Origin: Erysipelotrichaceae bacterium | GTDB lineage: Bacteria; Bacillota_I; Bacilli_A; Erysipelotrichales; Erysipelotrichaceae | NCBI GenBank assembly: GCA_003543215.1 | Contig: DPJD01000001.1 | Coordinates: 767,068-831,067 of the forward strand | Direction: 5' to 3' | DNA: 64,000 bases | Shown here: positions 25,635 to 33,512 of the stretch, one piece after another | Numbering within the stretch: the stretch's first letter is position 1 | Layout: each line of letters begins with the position of its first letter | Translations under genes and position numbers: made by a program | The notes under the pieces: generated by a model | The model's input: the letters and a program-made list of their open reading frames with translations, nothing else | Told to the model about the DNA's origin: nothing | The model's database searches: none

Positions 25635-26846
25635 CTATTCATTCAAAATCGATGCGGCAATATCCTTAGCTAAAGCATCAAGTTCCAGCATGTTGTGCTC
25701 CTTTAACGTTGACTTGATCAACAAAGGTTCACCAACGACAGATGTATTCTTCATCTTGCCGATCTGTTCGAGTAATTGCTCCAAGGTCTGTCCACCCCAA
25801 GTTGAATTAACCACCAATGAGAATTTCCGATTCTGCAAATTCAAACTGACAAATTCATGCAACAAGCCATCGATCTTATAGAATAGACCGGTATTGTATG
25901 TCGGAGAAGCGATGATGATATGACTATAGTTCCACGCCTCCGCAACCAAATAGGAAGGATCGTGTTCCGACACATCATAGATACGCATGTTGCGAACACC
26001 CAATTGACCCAAACGTGTCGCCAAGGCATCCACGACATTCTCTGTATTGTTGTACATCGTCCCAAAAATCAAAAGTGCACTGTTGGTTTCGGGAATATAG
26101 TGTGACCACTTTTCATATTTATCCAGAATCAATGCCAGTTCTTCATTGCGATAAATCGGTCCATGCAAAGGACAGATCATTTCAATGACTTCGTTGGAAA
26201 GTTTGCGCATGATGCCTTGAACAGGAACCCCAAACTTACCCACGATATTGGCGTAATAACGGCGTGCTTCATCCAAGTGATCACGACGATAGTCCATTTC
26301 ATCCGCGAAATACGTTCCGTTGTGTGCACCGAATGTCCCAAACGAGTCACTTGAAAATAAAATATGATTTGTCACATCCAAGGTCATCATGACTTCTGGC
26401 CAATGGACCATGGGAGCCGTATAAAATCTTAAAGTTCGTGAACCTAGATTTAATTCTTCTTGGTCTTTAACCATTTGATAATTCTTACGTGCATCAAATC
26501 CATAAAATTGTTCAAAGAATTGGAATGTCTTCGCATTCCCGATGAAACGAACATCCGGATATCTACGTATGATCGACTCGATGTTGCCGCAATGATCAGG
26601 CTCCATGTGATTGACCACAAGATAATCCAAAGTTCGACCATTCAAGACATGTTCGACGTTCTCTAAAAACAATTGACTGATGGATAAATCAACCGTATCC
26701 AACAAACAGGTCTTTTCATCCATGATTAAAAAAGAGTTATACGCAACGCCAAAGCGCAAAGGAAAAAGATTCTCAAATCGTTCCAAACGACGATCGTTAC
26801 CTCCAATCCAATGCAAGCCAGGTGTGATTTCATGTGTATTGTACAT
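25635..26846 (-). CDS. fprA: Flavodiiron protein, FprA-type O2/NO reductase
   Basis: This 403-residue cytosolic enzyme reduces O2 or NO with electrons from a partner such as rubredoxin. The metallo-beta-lactamase-like domain (1-250) has the full iron ligand set: HMEPDHCG near residue 80, MVHWPE near 147, SSDSFG near 166 and CPLHGP near 228. The flavodoxin domain follows (LLIFGTMYNNTENVV near 257, SPTYNTG near 314). No rubredoxin or reductase domain is fused. A -10 and a GTGAGGAAA site stand upstream and a terminator follows, so it is monocistronic. It suggests an anaerobe that meets oxygen. Confidence 0.93.
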   Translation of the reverse strand: MYNTHEITPGLHWIGGNDRRLERFENLFPLRFGVAYNSFLIMDEKTCLLDTVDLSISQLFLENVEHVLNGRTLDYLVVNHMEPDHCGNIESIIRRYPDVRFIGNAKTFQFFEQFYGFDARKNYQMVKDQEELNLGSRTLRFYTAPMVHWPEVMMTLDVTNHILFSSDSFGTFGAHNGTYFADEMDYRRDHLDEARRYYANIVGKFGVPVQGIMRKLSNEVIEMICPLHGPIYRNEELALILDKYEKWSHYIPETNSALLIFGTMYNNTENVVDALATRLGQLGVRNMRIYDVSEHDPSYLVAEAWNYSHIIIASPTYNTGLFYKIDGLLHEFVSLNLQNRKFSLVVNSTWGGQTLEQLLEQIGKMKNTSVVGEPLLIKSTLKEHNMLELDALAKDIAASILNE

Positions 26847-26868
26847 ATTGTTTCCTCACTTCTTATAT

Positions 26869-26874
26869 ATTATA
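26869..26874 (-). promoter_or_regulatory. Flavodiiron gene -10
   Basis: Perfect TATAAT on the minus strand, predicted start near 26862. The -35 is poor, so an activator or extra signal is possible. Confidence 0.45.
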
Positions 26875-26913
26875 ATCCTTCACTCTTGGAAATTCCTTAG
26901 CAATACTCTTCGA

Positions 26914-27627
26914 TTAAGGATAATTGATGTATTTTTCATCCTTGAATTCCAAGATGCGTTGACGATAGGCTTCAAGCATTTCAGAATGAAATGGAAGTTC
27001 CGCTTTTGCATAACCCAAGGCTTTGAAATACTTGAGTGTATAATCCGGATTCAAAATCCAAAACGGACCTAAACATTGTGTTCCGATGAAGTTATTCACC
27101 TTGATGCCTTCATCCATCGTCTTCTCATTCAAGCCAAAACCTCTTTCCACCTTAAGCCATACGTAGCTTTCCTGCGTTGGAAATATTTGACTGAACTGGC
27201 TCTTGAAACCGATGACTTCCATGTCCTCGATTTTGCCCAAAACATAAGAATTAAAGCGTTTAGGTCGATACAAACAAGCGTGATAATCAAACAAACCTAA
27301 ACCTAAGACACGGTTTCCTTCTTCATCTTCAATATAGGCACCAAAGATGTCCATCGCATTACCCGTCATCCAAAAATGGATATTTTCACGAATCAATGTT
27401 TGAATGCGTGTGATATAGGGGGTCAAACGTTTGATGATGATTTTCTGAAATTCTTCTGTCGTGGGACCCATCACAATCAAATCCACATCATGTTTGAAAA
27501 AGTAAGGTTCTTCATTCAACTTTGTCATTTTGATGTCCGCTTCCGGGAAACACAGTTTCAATAAATCTAAATTGCCCTTTTCTCCATACAGACTGGCAAT
27601 TTCAGGGAAAAGCAGTTCAATGATCAT
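26914..27627 (-). CDS. GatD-like amidotransferase-fold protein lacking catalytic Cys and His
   Basis: This 237-residue protein has the fold and gene position of GatD, which normally hydrolyses glutamine to feed ammonia to MurT for amidation of D-Glu in lipid II. Family landmarks are present: the N-terminus LFPEIASLYGEKGNL, GLGLFDYHACLYRPKR near 108 and NNFIGTQCLGPF near 178. However, the nucleophile elbow, ICGGYQ in true GatD, is here MTGNAMD (Thr88 where Cys is expected). The catalytic-His motif GTYLHGP is GTQCLGP (Leu186). VGFENH-like sequence is also altered (IGFKSQ). So it should not be a glutaminase. It overlaps the MurT-like gene as ATGA. A structural or substrate-binding role is inferred, not shown. 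Confidence 0.75.
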   Translation of the reverse strand: MIIELLFPEIASLYGEKGNLDLLKLCFPEADIKMTKLNEEPYFFKHDVDLIVMGPTTEEFQKIIIKRLTPYITRIQTLIRENIHFWMTGNAMDIFGAYIEDEEGNRVLGLGLFDYHACLYRPKRFNSYVLGKIEDMEVIGFKSQFSQIFPTQESYVWLKVERGFGLNEKTMDEGIKVNNFIGTQCLGPFWILNPDYTLKYFKALGYAKAELPFHSEMLEAYRQRILEFKDEKYINYP

Positions 27628-28994
27628 GCCTGTACCTCCGCTTCGATGCGTTCAATCAAGTGTTTACGAATCAGTTTAGCTTCTGGAATGTTCTTTGTGC
27701 CATTCAGAATGTAAATCGCATCCACCACATTCAAATCGACGAGTTTCGCTGTGTCCAACTCACTCCATGATGCTTGATATCGATCCAAAGGAATTCCAGT
27801 CAAAGCAATTTTGACTTTTAAATCCAAAATACGATGACCACCACCGATGATCTGTAAGACATGAGGTTTGTTCAAATATTCAAAATCCGTGTCATAATAC
27901 CAAGCATTGTTTTCGCTTAAAGTATGATGTTCGCTGTTTTCATTGATAAGAATCAAAGCACTCTTACGATCACTCTGGTGACGAATATAATCAAAGATAC
28001 GTGATGTCGCGATAGGATTTTGGTCCTTTGTCATCATGATTGTAATCTGCTTACCTTTGATCTCAACTTGATCGAATCGTGTTTTCACGATCTTAAGTTT
28101 ATTTAGCTCAGTTTGGATCGCTTTCAAATCAAAGCCTAAGACATTGAACAAAGCAATGCTCGCAAGAAGATTGTAATGATCCGTTGGATTGTCCCCTAAG
28201 ACATCAAAACTCAAGTTTTGATCTTTGTTCTGAACACTGAGTTTTTGATTAATGACGACTGCTTCCAAATCCGACTTCATTGATTTAAAATCGCAGTTTG
28301 GACAATGGACTTGACCAATATGATGGTAACGTTGGAAATCATAAACCAATTCACTTTGACATTTTGGACAATAAATCAAATCAACGATCCGACTATCCTT
28401 GATTTGTTCTTCATCCTCCAGCGCTTTCAAACTAAAACTTACGCGGGAGTTACCTGGACAAATAAAAGAACTAATGGGATCATCGGCATTCACAACCAAT
28501 TTCGTATGCGAAGGGATCGCCTGTTCCAACATCATCTGAATGAATTCCACATGCGCATTACGGCGATAGGAATCACGAAAAAGATTGGTCACGATCAAAA
28601 TATCTGGTTTCAAATACGGATAGATACGAGGTGAGATCCGCTCATCAACTTCCAAAACAACCACATCCACAACACTTTTATTGCCAAAGAAAGAGCTCGC
28701 TAAAATGGCTGTCACGATGATGCCTTCCTGGATATTCGATCCCATGGCATTATTGGACAAGGTATAGCCTGCATTCCTTAAAACATCGCTTACAAGGTTG
28801 GTTACGGTCGTCTTCCCATTGGTCCCAGTGATGGCGATTAACTTTTTAGGTTGAGGTAGATGCTTAACAAAGTCAGGACACAAACGCATCGCAACCACAC
28901 CTGGAAAATGCGTTCCGTTACGACCTAAGATTCTTAAAGCGATGATTGTTAGTCGACTCACGACAAACGCAAATGTATATCGAATAGGTTTCAT
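27624..28994 (-). CDS. MurT-like Mur ligase
   Basis: This 456-residue protein is of the Mur ligase family, closest to MurT, which with GatD amidates the alpha-carboxyl of D-Glu in lipid II. After a hydrophobic N-terminus (residues 7-24) it has the ATP loop AITGTNGKTT near 55-63 and NADDP near 165. A four-Cys ribbon, CPKC near 206 and CPNC near 233, is the MurT hallmark. The third domain has KDQNPIATS where MurT usually has a KNP motif, and a WYYD-DFE stretch where MurT has WLWD-DFE. It should activate a carboxyl with ATP. Because its GatD-like partner lacks glutaminase residues, the nucleophile is uncertain. No good ribosome site precedes the ATG. Confidence 0.8.
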   Translation of the reverse strand: MKPIRYTFAFVVSRLTIIALRILGRNGTHFPGVVAMRLCPDFVKHLPQPKKLIAITGTNGKTTVTNLVSDVLRNAGYTLSNNAMGSNIQEGIIVTAILASSFFGNKSVVDVVVLEVDERISPRIYPYLKPDILIVTNLFRDSYRRNAHVEFIQMMLEQAIPSHTKLVVNADDPISSFICPGNSRVSFSLKALEDEEQIKDSRIVDLIYCPKCQSELVYDFQRYHHIGQVHCPNCDFKSMKSDLEAVVINQKLSVQNKDQNLSFDVLGDNPTDHYNLLASIALFNVLGFDLKAIQTELNKLKIVKTRFDQVEIKGKQITIMMTKDQNPIATSRIFDYIRHQSDRKSALILINENSEHHTLSENNAWYYDTDFEYLNKPHVLQIIGGGHRILDLKVKIALTGIPLDRYQASWSELDTAKLVDLNVVDAIYILNGTKNIPEAKLIRKHLIERIEAEVQA

Positions 28995-29022
28995 GGTTTC
29001 AATGTTAATAAATCACTTTCTA

Positions 29023-29421
29023 TCAAACGCGTAAAAAGACACTGCTGACCCATTTCGCTAAAGGTTGGATCAAAGGTAATTCGTATTCATGATAATACCA
29101 GCCTTTGAAGGCAGCGACGACAATCAATGCCAACTCAACGATGGCTACGATAAAAAACAAGAAGACTAAAAATGGAATAACGGTCATCAGAATGCTTAGG
29201 ATGATATTGATGATGTATAAGCTGATTGCTTGGATCGCATGCGAACGAACCAAATTACTGTCCTTCTCTAGAAAAAGAATTACAAATGGGACCGCAAAGG
29301 CAAACATCGCAATCGGTTCAATGAGACTGATGATGAAACCACCAAACCAAATGATCAAGATGACAAGATTTGCTTGAATTCCTAAAGATGATTTATGCGG
29401 AGTGTGTTTGATTAATGGCAT
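29023..29421 (-). CDS. Small DUF4870/Tic20-like membrane protein
   Basis: This is a 132-residue membrane protein. Short polar N-terminus, then hydrophobic segments at about residues 18-38, 40-52, 70-90 and 92-112; the motif VRSHAIQAISLYI between them is typical of DUF4870. The frame is open to 29478, but TAGGAGG stands seven bases before the ATG at 29421. It precedes the MurT/GatD-like pair by 28 bases and probably shares their message. Function unknown. Confidence 0.7.
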   Translation of the reverse strand: MPLIKHTPHKSSLGIQANLVILIIWFGGFIISLIEPIAMFAFAVPFVILFLEKDSNLVRSHAIQAISLYIINIILSILMTVIPFLVFLFFIVAIVELALIVVAAFKGWYYHEYELPLIQPLAKWVSSVFLRV

Positions 29422-29440
29422 AGCGTATCCTCCTACCACA

Positions 29441-29446
29441 ATCATA
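29441..29446 (-). promoter_or_regulatory. -10 candidate before the DUF4870 gene
   Basis: TATGAT on the minus strand, after the speDE terminator, with a weak TTTTTC -35 at 17 bases. It could drive the DUF4870-MurT-GatD unit. Confidence 0.4.
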
Positions 29447-29462
29447 CCCTTTTTCAAGCCTA

Positions 29463-29490
29463 AGAAAAACCTCTTCAATTAAAGAGGTTT
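29463..29490 (-). terminator. Terminator of the speD-speE-HAD unit
   Basis: AAACCTCTT (29467-29475) pairs with AAGAGGTTT (29482-29490), followed by T-rich sequence on the minus strand. It includes the last codons and stop of the HAD gene. Confidence 0.75.
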
Positions 29491-30195
29491 AAGTTCTTTC
29501 ACAAAATTCAAGAAATCGCTGTAATCTCCCGATCTTTTAACAAAATCAGGTATGATATTCTCTTGCATCACATGATCTGTGATCAAATAGTGATCCATGC
29601 CCATTTTAGCAACAACCATATCCTCTTCGATATCATTGCCCACCATCATGCAATCTTCAACACGAAGGTTTAATTCACGCAAGACTTCTTCATAAAGTTT
29701 CAATTGTGGTTTACACGCTGTGTTCTTCTCAAAAGAGGTCACATAACTGAAATCATCACGATTCAAACCCGTCCAAGCGATGCGCTTTTCAATCGCAAGC
29801 TTTGGAAACATCGGATTGGTCACGATGACGCATTGATAGCCCTTTTCTTTTAAAATTCGAACAGCTTCCAATACATTCTCATTTGGAGTGACTGCGGATC
29901 GTAATTGATCAAAGTCCGTTTCATAGAAGCGTGTGAAGCGCTCCTGCATCCACGTGATATCCGAACCCACAAGTTTTTCAAGGTTTTCCATGAAGACTTG
30001 TTCATTGGTTCGATCACTGGTGTCTTTGACCATTGCTTTGGTCGCTCCCCAAATCAATTGGATCAACACCTTAGGTTCATAAACATCTAAGAAATGTTTT
30101 GATAAGTTGCCAAAATAGATCTTTTCAAAGGTTTGACCATCAATTGGCAATAAGGTCCCATCCAAATCAAAGAGTATCGTATTAAGATTACTCAT
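29479..30195 (-). CDS. HAD-family hydrolase
   Basis: This 238-residue haloacid dehalogenase-type phosphatase has motif I FDLDGTLLP near residue 9, motif II VIVTNPM near 124, the Lys of motif III near 158 and motif IV MVGNDIEEDMV near 197. A helical cap (residues 20-90) places it in the C1 subgroup with phosphoglycolate phosphatase-like members. It overlaps the speE stop by eight bases, so it is translated with the spermidine genes. A role with polyamine or methylthioadenosine metabolism can be suggested from context only. Confidence 0.8.
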   Translation of the reverse strand: MSNLNTILFDLDGTLLPIDGQTFEKIYFGNLSKHFLDVYEPKVLIQLIWGATKAMVKDTSDRTNEQVFMENLEKLVGSDITWMQERFTRFYETDFDQLRSAVTPNENVLEAVRILKEKGYQCVIVTNPMFPKLAIEKRIAWTGLNRDDFSYVTSFEKNTACKPQLKLYEEVLRELNLRVEDCMMVGNDIEEDMVVAKMGMDHYLITDHVMQENIIPDFVKRSGDYSDFLNFVKELKPL

Positions 30196-31048
30196 CCTTC
30201 AAGCCTTCAGCCAAAGCATCTTTGACATAATTTGGAAGCGCAAATGAAGCACGATGAATGTCTTCATTGTAATATTTTGTTTTCAAATTCAACTGAGCAA
30301 AAGCATCCGCCTTGAAATCCAAGATCGGATCGAAATGTTTACTTGCGAAGCCAAACAACCAATGACCCGATGCATAGGTCGGAATGAATGCTTGGTAGAC
30401 TTTCGCAATTTCAAAGGTTTCCACGATACGCTTATGCGCGCGTTGCATATTCTTACGATAATGATCGTAGAAAGGACTTTCGTGTTGATTCACCAAGATA
30501 CCCTTCGCGTTCAAAGCCGCATGACAATCTTGATAAAAGCTGCGTGTAAACAATCCTTCTCCTGGACCAAATGGATCCGTTGAATCCACAATGATCAAGT
30601 CATATTCATTTTTCTTATTTGCGACGAATTTTAGACCATCTTCAAAATAAAGATGAACACGAGGATCACGTAATTTACTTGCGGTGATTGGGAAATATTC
30701 TTCACATACCTGAACGACCATCTCATCGATTTCGACCATGTCAATGTGTTCAATATGAGGGTAGCGACATAACTCACGTACCGTACCACCATCGCCTGCT
30801 CCAATAACCAATACTTTCTTAATTTCTGGATTCACATGCATTGGCACATGCACGATCATATCATGATAGATGAATTCATCTTTCTCTGTGATCATCACAA
30901 ATCCATCAAGGGTAAAGAAACGTCCGAGTTCTTTGGATTCAAAGACATCGATTTGTTGAAAAGGACTCTTTTTACTTAAGAGTTGTTTCTCAATCTGGAT
31001 TGAAAACTTGATTGTATCCGCATGGAATTCACTGTACCAAAGGTCCAT
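30188..31048 (-). CDS. speE: Spermidine synthase
   Basis: This 286-residue aminopropyltransferase moves the aminopropyl group of decarboxylated AdoMet to putrescine. It has a short beta N-terminal domain and the nucleotide-binding motif VLVIGAGDGGTVRELCRYP near residue 79. VDMVEID-type binding near 103 and the catalytic stretch DLIIVDSTDPFGPGEGLF near 151 follow; the latter has both Asp residues that handle the amine. The ATG shares one base with the speD stop (TAATG). No putrescine-making gene is in the window. Confidence 0.95.
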   Translation of the reverse strand: MDLWYSEFHADTIKFSIQIEKQLLSKKSPFQQIDVFESKELGRFFTLDGFVMITEKDEFIYHDMIVHVPMHVNPEIKKVLVIGAGDGGTVRELCRYPHIEHIDMVEIDEMVVQVCEEYFPITASKLRDPRVHLYFEDGLKFVANKKNEYDLIIVDSTDPFGPGEGLFTRSFYQDCHAALNAKGILVNQHESPFYDHYRKNMQRAHKRIVETFEIAKVYQAFIPTYASGHWLFGFASKHFDPILDFKADAFAQLNLKTKYYNEDIHRASFALPNYVKDALAEGLKDE

Positions 31049-31872
31049 TAAGCTTCGTCCTCCTTTGTATAAATATTACGACCATTGAAGATTTCTGTCA
31101 TTTCATGATCGACAAGTTCTACCATCTGAGCTTGGTCTTCAGCACTGATGGAGTCGATTTCACTGGTAAACAAATAATTCTCAAGTATGATCTCTTTAAG
31201 CATCATCTTGGTATGGAAAATATTGGATTCATAAACATTCACATCAATTTTATGGTATCGATCCAAAGTTGGTTTCGCAATGAAGTTTTGAATCGAGTTG
31301 ATATCATGATCAATAAAGAATTTCTTACCATCCAAACCACGTGTGAAACCACGGACACGATAGTCAATTGTGATGATATCGGAATCAAAGCTTGCGATAA
31401 GATAATCCAAAGCCTTCAATGGTGAGATGCGACCACAAGTCGAGACATCGATATCGACTCTAAAGGTTGAGATCTCATGATTGGGATGATATTCGGGATA
31501 GGTATGCACCGTCACATGGCTCTTATCCAGATGGCCTAACACCGTTCTTGGTGTAACGACACCATTTTCCAACTTCGCCACATTACAGGATGCATCCAAA
31601 TACTTCTCTTCGATCGGTTCTTCGCTAATCAAGATGGTCACACTGGCACCTTGGGGATCATAGTCTTGTTTTGCAATATTCAAGACATGCGCTCCAATCA
31701 AACCGGTGACGTCCGTAAGAATCTTGGTCAAGCGCGTTGAGTTATATTGTTCATCAATATAGGCCAAATATTCTTTGCGTTCTTCTTCTGTTTTAGCATA
31801 ACAGATGTCATAAATATTGAAACTACATGTTTTTGTAAGGTTGTTAAACCCATACAAAGCAATTTTTTTCAT
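31048..31872 (-). CDS. speD: S-adenosylmethionine decarboxylase proenzyme
   Basis: This 274-residue proenzyme is of the E. coli type (longer than the 120-residue Bacillus form). It cleaves itself to give a pyruvoyl cofactor and provides decarboxylated AdoMet for spermidine. The cleavage motif LDKSHVTVHTYPE is near residue 116; the Ser of KSH becomes the pyruvoyl group. The region FRVDIDVSTCGRISPLKAL with the active Cys is conserved. A good promoter lies upstream. It leads speD-speE-HAD. Confidence 0.95.
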   Translation of the reverse strand: MKKIALYGFNNLTKTCSFNIYDICYAKTEEERKEYLAYIDEQYNSTRLTKILTDVTGLIGAHVLNIAKQDYDPQGASVTILISEEPIEEKYLDASCNVAKLENGVVTPRTVLGHLDKSHVTVHTYPEYHPNHEISTFRVDIDVSTCGRISPLKALDYLIASFDSDIITIDYRVRGFTRGLDGKKFFIDHDINSIQNFIAKPTLDRYHKIDVNVYESNIFHTKMMLKEIILENYLFTSEIDSISAEDQAQMVELVDHEMTEIFNGRNIYTKEDEA

Positions 31873-31902
31873 TTCATTTTACCCTTTCTGAAATACGTTA
31901 CA

Positions 31903-31930
31903 ATTATACAGGATGCATGGATTTATGCAA
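31903..31930 (-). promoter_or_regulatory. speD promoter
   Basis: TTGCAT (31925-31930) and TATAAT (31903-31908) are 16 bases apart on the minus strand. The predicted start near 31896 leaves a leader of about 24 bases with an AAAGGG site. The -35 lies where a plus-strand -35 for the divergent gene may also be. Confidence 0.7.
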
Positions 31931-31959
31931 TGTTTTTAGGCTTGTGTTAAGCTATAGTC

Positions 31960-32415
31960 ATGAAAATCTTCGTCGTTCAAAACACAAAAGAACACTTTAG
32001 AAACAACAGTTCCAAAGCACTTCTTGAAAAACTCACAAAGCTCTATGTTTGGGGATCCATTCACTATTCACCCAACGGTAAGCCACAATGCGCAAATGGA
32101 TTCCTATCCGTTACACATAGCCATGACTTCTTACTCATCGCGCATAGTGCACAAGACATTGGGATTGATCTCGAGAAAATCAGACCCTTGAAAGATGAAC
32201 TGATAAAAAAGTTTGATCTCGATCCCAGTAACCCCATTTTATCATGGTGCCAAAAGGAAGCTTTGATCAAACTCTACGATGATAAACATTATTTATTCAA
32301 AAACATCACGTCTGAATACTGGAAGCGTATCGATATTGATGAGCGGTATTGTTGCGTTGTTGTAAGCAATCAAGCTCTTCCCGATTATGAAATCATCGAG
32401 ATGAAAGTCAATTAA
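31960..32415 (+). CDS. 4'-phosphopantetheinyl transferase, Sfp-like
   Basis: This 151-residue enzyme transfers 4'-phosphopantetheine from CoA to a carrier protein serine. The two motifs of the superfamily are present: GIDLEKIRP near residue 67 (Mg2+ Asp and Glu) and WCQKEALIKLYD near 99 (W-x2-KEA-x2-K). It is shorter than Sfp (about 225) and longer than AcpS (about 120); the pattern is closer to Sfp. Its stop overlaps the plsC stop tail-to-tail, at the end of the fatty acid operon whose ACP is its likely substrate. No Shine-Dalgarno is seen before the ATG. Confidence 0.85.
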   Translation: MKIFVVQNTKEHFRNNSSKALLEKLTKLYVWGSIHYSPNGKPQCANGFLSVTHSHDFLLIAHSAQDIGIDLEKIRPLKDELIKKFDLDPSNPILSWCQKEALIKLYDDKHYLFKNITSEYWKRIDIDERYCCVVVSNQALPDYEIIEMKVN

Positions 32416-33083
32416 ACCGATGCGATGATTTCACTCAATACCTTCGCACACTCCAAATAAGACATTTCGCTTAGAACTGAATAAGATATCGGTTCATGAT
32501 AGGTTAACGTGATCTTGTACTGCTTAAAACCGAACTTATCCAAGGTATACGCATTCTTTAAACTCAAAGGCACGATGCCCCGCTTTGCAAAATAGGCTGG
32601 ACTCAGTGCTTTTTCTTTGAACGGCAATAAGTTCTCACCTCTTGAGCGTGTTCCTTCAGGAAAAATCAAAAGTGATTTTCCCTCTTTTAGTGTCCGAGTT
32701 GCTTGACGCAACATCGCCACGTTCTGCTCAAAATTACTTCGATCAAAGGTGATGAATTCAATCAGCTTCCCCCAAGTCTTGACCACTGGAATCTTGAGGT
32801 TCTCTTTCTTCGAGATGAAACTGTGCGCAAAAGGACTTGAAGCCATGATCAAGATGGGGTCGAAGGTCCCTTGATGGTTTGAAACCAAATAATACGGCTC
32901 ACTGATGTCGATCTTCGATGAAATCACGACTTCTAGTTTGATGCCCATGACCTTTAGTAAGTTCTGACAGCTTTTCTGTAAACATCGAAAACGTGTTTCG
33001 AAATCCGCATGTCGGACCTTGAAAGATTGAAGATAAAGGATTGGAAAGTACAATAAGAGCACCAACCACTGAAACGGATTCAT
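32412..33083 (-). CDS. plsC: 1-acyl-glycerol-3-phosphate acyltransferase
   Basis: This 223-residue membrane-associated enzyme adds the second acyl chain to make phosphatidic acid. A hydrophobic N-terminus (residues 5-20) precedes the HX4D motif NHQGTFD (His70, Asp75). FPEGTRSRG follows near residue 140, the acceptor-binding motif. It is the last gene of the fatty acid operon, so the pathway runs from malonyl-CoA to phospholipid in one unit. It starts next to the fabZ stop. No terminator follows; the end meets the PPTase gene head-on. Confidence 0.9.
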   Translation of the reverse strand: MNPFQWLVLLLYFPILYLQSFKVRHADFETRFRCLQKSCQNLLKVMGIKLEVVISSKIDISEPYYLVSNHQGTFDPILIMASSPFAHSFISKKENLKIPVVKTWGKLIEFITFDRSNFEQNVAMLRQATRTLKEGKSLLIFPEGTRSRGENLLPFKEKALSPAYFAKRGIVPLSLKNAYTLDKFGFKQYKITLTYHEPISYSVLSEMSYLECAKVLSEIIASV

Positions 33084-33512
33084 CTAAGCGCCTACCTTAA
33101 ACATCAATTCACCTGTACAAACCACTTTCCCCTCAACACTCGCCTCCGCATGCGCGAAACCAATGGTTCCACGTTGTTTCGTGAGGGTGACTTTTAGAAT
33201 CAAGACATCCCCAGGTCGAACGATTTGTTTGAAGCGGACTTGATCGATGCCAGCAAAATAAGCAATCTGACCTTTGAATGCTTCTTGAGACAAGAGCAGA
33301 ACCGCTCCAGTTTGAGCCAATGCTTCCACAATCAAAACACCTGGCATGACCGCAACACTGGGAAAATGGCCTTGAAAGAAGGGTTCATTGATGCTTACGG
33401 CTTTACGGGCCACAATCGTTCCATTTTCTTCAATCGCATCCACTTGATCAATCAATAAGAAAGGATAGCGATGTGGAATGATCGCTTTGATTTGTTCGAT
33501 GTTATAAAGCAT
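33084..33512 (-). CDS. fabZ: 3-hydroxyacyl-ACP dehydratase
   Basis: This 142-residue hot-dog-fold enzyme removes water from 3-hydroxyacyl-ACP. The HRYPFLLID start of FabZ is at residue 14, and the catalytic helix carries GHFPSVAVMPGVLIVEAL with His49 and Glu63. There is only one dehydratase in the operon and no FabA/FabN-FabI pair. How unsaturated chains are made, if at all, is not seen here. It overlaps the fabF end by 11 bases. Confidence 0.95.
   Translation of the reverse strand: MLYNIEQIKAIIPHRYPFLLIDQVDAIEENGTIVARKAVSINEPFFQGHFPSVAVMPGVLIVEALAQTGAVLLLSQEAFKGQIAYFAGIDQVRFKQIVRPGDVLILKVTLTKQRGTIGFAHAEASVEGKVVCTGELMFKVGA

Noticed and set aside
26914..27627. Frameshift or sequencing error as cause of the missing GatD catalytic residues
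   Set aside because: The frame is intact from start to stop with normal length and coupled start, and both motif regions are in frame with conserved surroundings, so replacement rather than frame loss is the simpler reading.
31953..31958. TATAGT one base before the PPTase ATG as its -10
   Set aside because: The start of transcription would then fall inside the coding sequence, after the ATG. A -10 five bases further upstream fits better, though weakly.
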